From NCBI GenBank assembly GCA_028287105.1, contig JAQBQH010000375.1:1-36319 (forward strand): DNA of 36,319 nucleotides, written 5' to 3'. Position numbers and translations under genes: made by a program. This DNA is from Myxococcales bacterium. GTDB taxonomy: Bacteria > Myxococcota_A > Polyangia > Palsa-1104. This document shows positions 1 to 5,745 of this stretch, in pieces (within the stretch, counting starts at the first letter, position 1; every line of letters starts with the position of its first letter). Below the pieces are notes generated by a model. The model saw only the letters and a program-made list of their open reading frames with translations, ran no database searches and had not been told where the DNA came from.

Positions 1-1
1 C

Positions 2-280
2 AACGAGAACTGGAACGAGCACTGGCGCGCCCAGCTCGGCGACGGCAGCGCGGCCGAGGTCATCCGCGTCGGACCCAAGCTCGAGCGTGACCACGACGGC
101 GGTCGACTCGGCGCCAAGGTGCCGGCCGGCCGCTTCACCGTCAGCTTCATCTATCGGCCGCGGTCGTTCGTCGTCGGATCGATCATGAGCGCAATGGCGA
201 TCCCGCTGGCGGTGGCGGCCTGGATCCTCCTCCGGCGGCGCGCCCGCCGCGCAGCACGGCCCGCAGCACCCACAGGCTGA
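2..280 (+). CDS. C-terminal fragment of a YfhO-like membrane protein
   Basis: The frame is open from the window edge to a TGA at 278-280, giving the last 92 residues of a larger protein. It shows a W-N-E-H-W-R-A stretch, then a VPAGRFTVSFIYRPRSF segment, one hydrophobic helix (about residues 62-81) and a basic tail. That order (a 'W-x-A-x-x-DG' segment, a beta strand ending in YRP-S-F, then a final membrane helix) is typical of the C-terminus of YfhO-type and related polytopic proteins implicated in glycosylation of surface polymers. The N-terminal membrane domain lies outside the window, so the substrate cannot be named. The 3' end overlaps the convergent MauE-like gene by 98 bp. Family membership is inferred from short motifs only. 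Confidence 0.5.
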   Translation, partial: NENWNEHWRAQLGDGSAAEVIRVGPKLERDHDGGRLGAKVPAGRFTVSFIYRPRSFVVGSIMSAMAIPLAVAAWILLRRRARRAARPAAPTG

Positions 281-644
281 GAAAAATCATGTAGGCGTCC
301 TGCACGAGGACGAACCAGCTCAAGCGCTGCGCCAGGTGCACGCCGAAGCAGGTGCAGTTGCCGACGGCGAGGTGGCGGGCGTAGCCCTGCGTCGTCATGA
401 CCGCATAGGCGACGTTGACGGCGACGGCGAGCGGCGCTCCGACCCGCGCCGTGCGCGTCCCCGCGACGAGAAGAACGCCCGCCAGCAGCTCTACGACGAG
501 CCAGCCGATCGCGACCGCGGTGAGCACGCCAGTGGGCACCAGGTCGAACGCCGCCAACGCCGTCGCGTAACCGCCGACGTCGGACAGCTTGCCCGCGCCC
601 ATGGCGATGAGCACGACCCCCAAGATGACGCGTGCCGACTTCAT
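183..644 (-). CDS. MauE/DoxX-like four-helix membrane protein
   Basis: This 153-residue protein has four hydrophobic segments (about residues 5-20, 37-62, 70-84 and 111-131). A Cys-x-Cys-Phe-Gly motif (NCTCFG, about residues 96-101) is followed by LSWFVLVQD. The C-x-C-F-G motif before the last helix is characteristic of MauE-like proteins in the DoxX superfamily, which help form disulfides in or mature periplasmic partners. The last 25 or so residues are Gly/Pro/Arg-rich low complexity and lie exactly where the gene overlaps the convergent gene ending at 280, so the tail may be a read-through extension. Start is ATG at 642-644. It is divergent from the receiver-domain gene across 68 bp. The partner protein is unknown. 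Confidence 0.7.
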   Translation of the reverse strand: MKSARVILGVVLIAMGAGKLSDVGGYATALAAFDLVPTGVLTAVAIGWLVVELLAGVLLVAGTRTARVGAPLAVAVNVAYAVMTTQGYARHLAVGNCTCFGVHLAQRLSWFVLVQDAYMIFLSLWVLRAVLRGGRAAGGGSRPPPPAGSPLRS

Positions 645-677
645 GGTGCGACAATATGCCGCATTCCCCCCTTTTTT

Positions 678-698
678 CCCGTGCGATAACGTAACGGG
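678..698. promoter_or_regulatory. Inverted repeat in the divergent MauE/receiver promoter region
   Basis: CCCGT (678-682) and ACGGG (694-698) form an inverted repeat with an 11-nt AT-richer centre containing GATAACGTA. It sits between two divergent starts. The T run lies upstream of the repeat on the plus strand, so it is not a terminator in either direction. An operator is possible, but no regulator is identified. Confidence 0.25.
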
Positions 699-712
699 CG
701 GGGGAGTGCTAC

Positions 713-1096
713 ATGCGCCGACATTGCGCCTGTCTGAATCCGACGGTGCTCGTCGTGGACGACGACTATCGTACGCGAATGACCCTGGCCGACCTCCTGG
801 CGGAGGAGGGCTACGCGGTCGCCACGGCCATCGACGGCCAGCGCGCGCTCGCTTTTCTGCAGCAGCGTCACGCCTGCTTCGTGCTGCTCGATCTGATGAT
901 GCCGACGCAATCCGGCCTGCAGACGTTGGCCGAGCTCACCAACAGCCCGACGATGCCGCGCGTACCGGTCGGGGTCATCTCGGCGCTCGTGACCGAGACG
1001 CCGCTCGGTACCGTCGGCGTCTTGCACAGGCCGCTCGATCTCGACGGACTGCTGTCCCTGGTCCACGAGCACGCCGGCCCGCCCCAGGCGTACTGA
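713..1096 (+). CDS. Stand-alone response-regulator receiver domain (CheY-like)
   Basis: The 127-residue protein is a single receiver domain with no output domain. The acidic cluster is D16-D17-D18, the predicted phosphoacceptor is D60 within LLDLMMP, and the switch Ser/Thr is S90 in GVISAL. The position normally held by the conserved Lys before Pro is Arg (R106 in HRPLD), an unusual change that could alter phosphorylation chemistry. Start is ATG at 713, preceded by a GGGGAG ribosome-binding site. No histidine kinase is adjacent, so the partner is unknown. A short Cys-containing leader (residues 2-9) precedes the domain. It is convergent with the rhodanese gene, and a hairpin spans the gap. 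Confidence 0.88.
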   Translation: MRRHCACLNPTVLVVDDDYRTRMTLADLLAEEGYAVATAIDGQRALAFLQQRHACFVLLDLMMPTQSGLQTLAELTNSPTMPRVPVGVISALVTETPLGTVGVLHRPLDLDGLLSLVHEHAGPPQAY

Positions 1097-1099
1097 CCG

Positions 1100-1131
1100 G
1101 CCAACCGCGCGCCGCTCACTTCGCGGTCGGC
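1100..1131. terminator. Hairpin between convergent genes
   Basis: GCCAACCGCG (1100-1109) pairs with CGCGGTCGGC (1122-1131) with one mismatch and a 12-nt loop. It lies between the receiver-domain stop (1094-1096) and overlaps the rhodanese stop (1116-1118). There is no T tract, so any terminator role is inferred. Confidence 0.35.
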
Positions 1132-1484
1132 ATCTTGCGGTCGTTCCACTCCTTCCAGCCGCCCGCGAGCGAGCGGACGCGGCGGTAGCCCATGCGCAAG
1201 AGGTTGTCGGCGGCGAGCGCCGAGCGGAATCCGCCGCCGCAGTAGAGGATGAGCTCCTCGTCCTTGTCGGGCACGCGGCCGACGATGTCGCGCTCGAGGA
1301 TGCCGCGCCCGAGGTGCTCGGCACCGTCGGCGTGGCCGGCGCGCCACTCGTCGTCTTCGCGAACGTCGATGAGCCGGAAGCGCTCGCCGCGCTGTTGCCT
1401 TTGCAGGACGTCGTCGACCGTCACTTCGGTCACCCGGCTCTTGGCGTCGGTGACCAGCTCCAGGAACTCTTTCGAATGGTCCAT
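1116..1484 (-). CDS. Single-domain rhodanese (sulfurtransferase-like)
   Basis: This 122-residue protein is one rhodanese domain. The active-site loop is C82-G-G-G-F-R-S-A, with the catalytic cysteine at the start of the loop. The family landmarks LIDVRE (about residues 38-43) and AGHADGAEHL (the 'GHIPGA' region) are present. Such proteins form a persulfide on the loop cysteine and carry sulfane sulfur in the cytoplasm; the acceptor cannot be told from the sequence. There is no signal peptide. The ATG at 1482-1484 lies only 20 bp from the adenosine deaminase start on the opposite strand. GTG codons at residues 18 and 21 are possible later starts because the conserved domain begins there. Confidence 0.88.
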   Translation of the reverse strand: MDHSKEFLELVTDAKSRVTEVTVDDVLQRQQRGERFRLIDVREDDEWRAGHADGAEHLGRGILERDIVGRVPDKDEELILYCGGGFRSALAADNLLRMGYRRVRSLAGGWKEWNDRKMPTAK

Positions 1485-1490
1485 ATTGGC

Positions 1491-1498
1491 GTTATATT
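1491..1498. promoter_or_regulatory. Overlapping divergent -10 elements for rhodanese and adenosine deaminase
   Basis: In the 20-bp gap, GTTATATT reads as TATATT (1493-1498) on the plus strand and TATAAC (1496-1491) on the minus strand. Each lies about 6 nt from the opposing ATG (1505 and 1484), so both mRNAs would be nearly or fully leaderless. The -35 matches are weak (TTTCGA at 1470-1475 for the plus direction). This is inference from position and hexamer similarity. Confidence 0.35.
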
Positions 1499-1504
1499 CC
1501 GTCG

Positions 1505-2608
1505 ATGTCCCCGCTCACACTTGATTTTATCGAGAAGCTCCCGAAGACCGACCTGCACTGCCACCTCGACGGCAGCCTCCGGTTGACCACCATCCTCGAC
1601 CTGGCGCAGAAGCAGAAGGTCAAGCTCCCGGCCGACGACGCCGACAAGCTCTTCACCCACATCTACGCCGGCGAGCGCTGCCGCTCGCTCGACGAGTATC
1701 TCAAGGCGTTCGACATCACGCTCTCGGTATTGCAGACCGAGGAGGCGCTGTTCCGCGTCGCCTACGAGCTGGCCGAGGACTGCGCGCGCGAGAACGTGCG
1801 CTACCTCGAGGTGCGCTACTCGCCGATGCTGCACACCCAGCGCGGGCTCAAGCTGGCGCCCATCGTCGAGGCGGTCATCCAGGGGCTGCGCGCCGGCGAG
1901 CGCGACTTCGGCGTGCGCTCGGGTGTCATTCTCTGCGGCATCCGCTCCATCGACCCCGCGATGTCGCTGCGCATGGCCGAGCTCTGCGTGGCGTTCAAGA
2001 ACCGCGGCGTCGTCGCCTTCGACCTCGCCGGCGCCGAGTACAACTACCCGGCCAAGGATCACAAGCAGGCGTTCCAGCTCATCCTCGACAACAACGTCAA
2101 CTGCACCGCGCACGCCGGCGAGGCCTACGGGCCGGAGTCTATTGCGCAGGCGATCCACTACTGCGGCGCGCATCGCATCGGCCACGGCACCCGCCTCCGC
2201 GAGAACGGCGACCTCCTCAACTACTGCAACGATCATCGCATCCCGCTCGAGATCTGCCTGTCGTCGAACATCCAGACCCGCGCGGCGCCCGACCTGGCGT
2301 CGCACCCGCTGCCGTTCTTCTTTTCCTACGGCCTGCGCGTCACCATCAACACCGACAACCGCCTCGTCACCGATACGACGGTGTCGAAGGAGATGCTGCT
2401 CATCCACCAGCAGTACGGGCTCGGTCTGGAGGATCTGAAGGAGCTGATCATCAGCGGCTTCAAGTCGGCGTTCCTGCCCTATCGCGAGAAGGCGGACCTG
2501 CTCAAGAAGGTCATCGCCGAGCTGGCTCAGTTCATCGAGCCGACGGGCGAGAAGAAGTCGGATCGCCCGCAGCCCGCCGTCACCGCCGCTGCCAAACCGC
2601 TCAGCTGA
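1505..2608 (+). CDS. add: Adenosine deaminase
   Basis: Predicted to deaminate adenosine (and deoxyadenosine) to inosine in purine salvage, in the cytoplasm. The 367 residues fit the family, with a charged, non-conserved C-terminal tail of about 25 residues. Metal and catalytic residues are all visible: H18 and H20 in HCHLDGS, H203 and E206 in HAGEAYG, H227 in GHGT, and D284 in NTDN. Their spacings (203-206-227-284) equal those of mammalian ADA (214-217-238-295). The residue after the metal Asp, usually a second Asp that contacts the purine, is Asn (N285), a variant I associate with some bacterial adenosine deaminases. The ATG at 1505 is the only good start before LPKTDLHCHL. No strong ribosome-binding site is seen, in keeping with a leaderless mRNA. 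Confidence 0.9.
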   Translation: MSPLTLDFIEKLPKTDLHCHLDGSLRLTTILDLAQKQKVKLPADDADKLFTHIYAGERCRSLDEYLKAFDITLSVLQTEEALFRVAYELAEDCARENVRYLEVRYSPMLHTQRGLKLAPIVEAVIQGLRAGERDFGVRSGVILCGIRSIDPAMSLRMAELCVAFKNRGVVAFDLAGAEYNYPAKDHKQAFQLILDNNVNCTAHAGEAYGPESIAQAIHYCGAHRIGHGTRLRENGDLLNYCNDHRIPLEICLSSNIQTRAAPDLASHPLPFFFSYGLRVTINTDNRLVTDTTVSKEMLLIHQQYGLGLEDLKELIISGFKSAFLPYREKADLLKKVIAELAQFIEPTGEKKSDRPQPAVTAAAKPLS

Positions 2609-2635
2609 GCCTCGCCTGAGATGCGCTCGCCCGCC

Positions 2636-2655
2636 TGACGCTGTGCGTTGCGTCA
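2636..2655. terminator. Hairpin downstream of adenosine deaminase
   Basis: TGACGC (2636-2641) and GCGTCA (2650-2655) form a perfect 6-bp stem with an 8-nt loop, 28 bp after the add stop. There is no T tract. It could help end add transcription. Confidence 0.3.
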
Positions 2656-2687
2656 CGGGCGCGGCCGAATGTCGCAGGTGAAATCTC

Positions 2688-2717
2688 TTGTCATCTGCCG
2701 TACTAATCTCGTATGAT
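2688..2717 (+). promoter_or_regulatory. Sigma-70 type promoter of the sigma factor gene
   Basis: TTGTCA (2688-2693) and TATGAT (2712-2717) are separated by 18 bp, a close match to the housekeeping consensus in otherwise GC-rich DNA. The predicted transcription start is near 2724. That leaves a 5-nt leader to the first ATG (2729) or a 17-nt leader to the second (2741), which has GGGG six bases upstream. Confidence 0.5.
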
Positions 2718-2740
2718 CATCGGGCTCCATGGGGCATCCA

Positions 2741-3541
2741 ATGGCAGCCACTCCCGAGGTAATGTTCGCGCAAGTGGTGGAACGGCATCTCCCCACTGTG
2801 TGGAACTTCTGCTCCCGCATGACCTTGTCGGTCGGCGACGCGAAGGATTCCACGTTCGAGACGTTCGAGCGCGCCGCGTCGAGCCCACATCCGCCTTCGG
2901 ATCCGAAGGATATGGAGCTGTGGCTGCTCAAGATCGCGGCCCACGTCGGCGAGAAGCGGCTACCGCCGACACCCGAGGTCGACTTCGATCTGCTCGACGA
3001 GACGCTGCGCTCCGAAGCGACGCGCACGCATGAAGTCTCGTCGCTGACCACGCCCGAGCGCGAGTTCCTCCTGTGGAAGCTCAAGCAGGGCTGCATGACC
3101 GCCGTCATCAACTGCCTGTCGCCGGGCGAGCGGGTCGCCTTCGTCATGTCGTCGGTGATGTCGAAGTCCGACGAGGAAGCGGCCAAGACGCTCGGCATCA
3201 AGGTCTCGGCCTTCAAGGTGCGGCTGTCGCGTGCGCGCAAGAAGATCGGCGATTACCTGGCGCCGCGCTGCGAGCACATCGACCCGCGCAATCCGTGTCA
3301 CTGCCCATCGCGCATCGGGATCGCGCTGTCCAAGGGCTTCATCGCGCCGCCGCAGACGTCGGTGGTGCAGCTGCGGACGCCCCAGCGTCCGTTCGACCAG
3401 GAGATCAAGTCGCGCGATGCGACGAAGATCTTTCAGACGCTGCCGCCGGAAGAAGTGCCCGCGGAGCTGGTCGAAAGGCTCAAACAAGCGATATCGTCCG
3501 GCGCGTGGACGCAAAAGGCTGCCGCCGCACCGCGGAAGTAG
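2741..3541 (+). CDS. ECF-like sigma-70 family factor with Cys-rich C-terminal extension
   Basis: This 266-residue protein has a degenerate region 2 (about residues 8-70, with WNFCSRM and TFETFERA) and a clear region 4 helix-turn-helix (about 120-172: LSPGERVAFVMSSVM, then EEAAKTLGIKVSAFKVRLSRARKK). About 90 residues follow region 4, opening with C177-E-H-I-D-P-R-N-P-C186-H-C188 (C-x8-C-x-C). A similar cluster follows region 4 in some ECF groups, and in Myxococcus CorE-type factors a C-terminal Cys-rich domain senses metal. Metal sensing here is inference. I prefer ATG 2741 to ATG 2729 because of the GGGG site and the promoter position. The porin gene overlaps its 3' end, suggesting co-transcription. 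No anti-sigma gene is adjacent. Confidence 0.72.
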   Translation: MAATPEVMFAQVVERHLPTVWNFCSRMTLSVGDAKDSTFETFERAASSPHPPSDPKDMELWLLKIAAHVGEKRLPPTPEVDFDLLDETLRSEATRTHEVSSLTTPEREFLLWKLKQGCMTAVINCLSPGERVAFVMSSVMSKSDEEAAKTLGIKVSAFKVRLSRARKKIGDYLAPRCEHIDPRNPCHCPSRIGIALSKGFIAPPQTSVVQLRTPQRPFDQEIKSRDATKIFQTLPPEEVPAELVERLKQAISSGAWTQKAAAAPRK

Positions 3542-4764
3542 GCTGTCAGCGATCAGCTGACCGTCGTCAGCTCGCCCGTTGCCTCCTCCTCACGTTGTCG
3601 CTGGTCGCGAGCGCTCGCGCCCACGCGCAGATCACGCGTGACTCGGTCGCGCCGGTACGCGAGGTGTTCGCGTCCTGCGCCGGTGACGGCTTGCCGCCGA
3701 ACGCGCACGACCACGCCGGGCGGCACGTGCCGTACAGCGTGCAGCTCTCGGCGCTCGGGCAGGGCTGGGCCGTCGCCGAGGCGGGGCGCGACATTCGCCG
3801 CACCGATCTGGGCGCCGCCGACGGCACCGGTCTCTATCTCGGCTTCGGCCGCATCGGCGCCTGCGGCAGCGTCGGCACTCCGTGGGGGCCGTTCTCCTGG
3901 ACGCTGGTCTACGAGCCGCTGTCGCTCGAGGAATCGGGGCAGCCCGACGCTCGCGGCTGGGGGCGCATCGCCTCCGCCGAGGTGGCGCTGGCGCCGTTCA
4001 GCTGGCTGACGGTCTCGGTCGGCATTCGCAAGATCGCGTTCAGCTACGGCCATGACGAGCCGCTGCAGCTGCGGACGCTGCCGATCCTGCCCTACATCAC
4101 GCAGTCGACTGCGCCCGATCGGCGCGCCGGCATCACGCTCGACGACGACTTCGGCGCCGCGCACGTGGTCATCGGTGTCTATCAGGGCGCGCACGATCTG
4201 AGCGTCAGCGCCGAGAGCGGCATGCTCCTGGCGGCGCGGCTGGTGGCGGAGCCCATCGGGCCGGTCGGCAACACCGTCTCGACGCTCGGCGATCCCGCCT
4301 ACTGGCGGCCGCGGCCGCGCTTCGCCGTCAACGCGTCGATCTTGTACGAGTACGCGGCGGGCGCCAGCACCTACGCGCTCGCGGCCGACGGCGCCATGCA
4401 CTGGGGTCCCGTCGGGCTGGCCGGCGAGTACATCTTCGCGTCGAACACCGAGGTCGAGTCGCCGACGCGCCACACCCCGAAGCCGCGCCTCTCGCGGCAA
4501 GGCATGTGGGTCGAAACGGCCGTGATGCTGTGGCGCCCGTGGATCGAAGCGAGCGCGCGCTACGATTGGCTCGACAACCCGCAGCTGGCGGGGCAGCGGT
4601 TCCACGCCATGACGGTCGGCGCGAACCTGTACGCTTGGAAGCAGCTCCTCAAGGTGCAGGCGCTCTACACGCGCAAGTTCCGCTACGCGATCACGCCGGT
4701 GCGCGAGATCGAAGACGACACGTTCTTGCTCGTCGGGCAGCTCGCGCTGGAGCGGCTGTTCTGA
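3505..4764 (+). CDS. Porin-like outer-membrane beta-barrel protein
   Basis: About 419 residues. A signal peptide (hydrophobic CLLLTLSLVASARAHA, cleavage before Q42) is followed by alternating aromatic and polar strands. A segment near residue 160 (DARGWGRIASAEVALAPFSW then LTVSVGIRKIAFSYGHDEP) resembles the strand pair with 'Gq-K-PFs' in phosphate-selective (OprO/OprP-type) porins. The protein ends in LERLF, a typical terminal beta-signal aromatic. No ATG fits; the only reasonable in-frame start is GTG 3505, which overlaps the sigma gene by 37 bp and gives an unusually long, Arg-rich n-region of about 25 residues. A missed start or small sequence error cannot be excluded. The substrate is unknown. 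Confidence 0.65.
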   Translation: MDAKGCRRTAEVGCQRSADRRQLARCLLLTLSLVASARAHAQITRDSVAPVREVFASCAGDGLPPNAHDHAGRHVPYSVQLSALGQGWAVAEAGRDIRRTDLGAADGTGLYLGFGRIGACGSVGTPWGPFSWTLVYEPLSLEESGQPDARGWGRIASAEVALAPFSWLTVSVGIRKIAFSYGHDEPLQLRTLPILPYITQSTAPDRRAGITLDDDFGAAHVVIGVYQGAHDLSVSAESGMLLAARLVAEPIGPVGNTVSTLGDPAYWRPRPRFAVNASILYEYAAGASTYALAADGAMHWGPVGLAGEYIFASNTEVESPTRHTPKPRLSRQGMWVETAVMLWRPWIEASARYDWLDNPQLAGQRFHAMTVGANLYAWKQLLKVQALYTRKFRYAITPVREIEDDTFLLVGQLALERLF

Positions 4765-4765
4765 T

Positions 4766-5590
4766 TTAGAGGAAGGTGACGCCGAGGACGGCTTCGAGGA
4801 TGCTGTCGACGACGCCGTACTTGCCGCCGATGGCCGCGGGCCTATCGGGCGGATCGAAGTTGGCCTTGATTGTCAGGTTGATCTTGAGCGTGACGTGCTT
4901 CGAGATCATCGCCGACAGCGACGACAAGCTGTTGATGCGCACGTGCTCGACGTTGTTGAGCGCCCACAAGAGCTCGAACCCTTCGAGGAAGCCGGCATAC
5001 GGCGTCAGCTTGTGCTCGATGCCGACGAAGGCGCGCGCCGAGTGGAAGTCCTTGTGGCGCGGATCGCTGCCGACGACGTAGCGATCGTAGGTGTAGTCGT
5101 AGCCCAGCTCGCCGCGCAGGAGGCTGGTGTCGTTCTTGACGAAGAGCCTGGAGAAGCCGACCTGCGGCTCGATGCGGTAGTCGTAGCCGGCGAGGGGGTC
5201 GCCGGACATGCCGTAGCTGGCGAAGATGGAGTTCCGCTCGCCGAAGTAGCGGTCGTAGCGCACGCGGAAGAGCCAGTTCTTGGCGGCCTCGGTCTCGGTG
5301 TCGATGGGGCCGCCCTTGCCGAGCGATGAGCTGCCGGCCCGGGCGTAGGCGCCCTGCACGAACGTCTCGAAGGCGTTGTGATAGCGCTTCACGCCGAAGA
5401 GGCCGTTGGCGGAGAAGCCGAGCGATTCCGAGTTGCCCGAGACGAAGATGAGCCCGAGCTGCGCGTTGCCCTTGAACGTCACTGCCGGAGGCGGTTTATC
5501 TGGTGGCTCCCGATACTCGAATTTTGGATCGTCTGCCCACGCGAGCGCCGGCAAGAGCGCGAAGGCCAAGGCCAACATCCTAACTTTCAT
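4766..5590 (-). CDS. DUF481 (YdiY-like) outer-membrane protein
   Basis: 274 residues. A clear signal peptide (MKVRMLALAFALLPALAWA, cleavage before DDPK) precedes a DUF481 domain. This begins with FKGNAQLGLIFVSGNSES, the 'G-N-t/s' first strand typical of the family, continues through a series of aromatic amphipathic strands and ends in GVTFL. DUF481 proteins are predicted small outer-membrane barrels, often salt- or envelope-stress induced; the exact role is unknown. ATG 5588-5590 is chosen over upstream TTG codons because AGGGGG lies 7 bases before it. The stop is one base from the stop of the convergent porin gene, so transcription termination must occur inside the genes. Confidence 0.82.
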   Translation of the reverse strand: MKVRMLALAFALLPALAWADDPKFEYREPPDKPPPAVTFKGNAQLGLIFVSGNSESLGFSANGLFGVKRYHNAFETFVQGAYARAGSSSLGKGGPIDTETEAAKNWLFRVRYDRYFGERNSIFASYGMSGDPLAGYDYRIEPQVGFSRLFVKNDTSLLRGELGYDYTYDRYVVGSDPRHKDFHSARAFVGIEHKLTPYAGFLEGFELLWALNNVEHVRINSLSSLSAMISKHVTLKINLTIKANFDPPDRPAAIGGKYGVVDSILEAVLGVTFL

Positions 5591-5633
5591 CAACAAACCC
5601 CCTATGTATGAACTTTCGCACGCAGGTCATAAG

Positions 5634-5651
5634 GCGACAACATTACGTCGC
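5634..5651. repeat. Inverted repeat in the DUF481/Hsp70 divergent region
   Basis: GCGAC (5634-5638) and GTCGC (5647-5651) flank 8 nt inside the 155-bp region between the divergent DUF481 and Hsp70 starts. It does not match CIRCE (TTAGCACTC-N9-GAGTGCTAA), so HrcA control is not supported. No convincing sigma-32 promoter was found here. Confidence 0.2.
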
Positions 5652-5745
5652 AAGTGTCACGCCCCACTCCATAGACCGGGCGCGAACGTTCTTGTACCGT
5701 GGAAGGTCGCAGGTACCCGGCCGTAGACCCACTCCGGAGGCGCGC

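Noticed and set aside
2642-2728. Possible small RNA between add and the sigma gene
   Set aside because: The gap is explained by a hairpin and a sigma-70 promoter; no second promoter-terminator pair is seen.
3073-3504. N-terminal extension of the porin frame
   Set aside because: It is an alternative frame inside the sigma gene; the porin's signal peptide begins much later.
5608-5745. Upstream extension of the Hsp70 frame to an ATG at 5608
   Set aside because: GTG 5746 has GGAGG upstream and gives the standard Hsp70 N-terminus; the extra 46 residues look non-coding.
5591-5745. CIRCE or sigma-32 control of the Hsp70 operon
   Set aside because: No TTAGCACTC/GAGTGCTAA repeat and no convincing CTTGAA/CCCCAT pair; only a weak GCGAC/GTCGC repeat is present.
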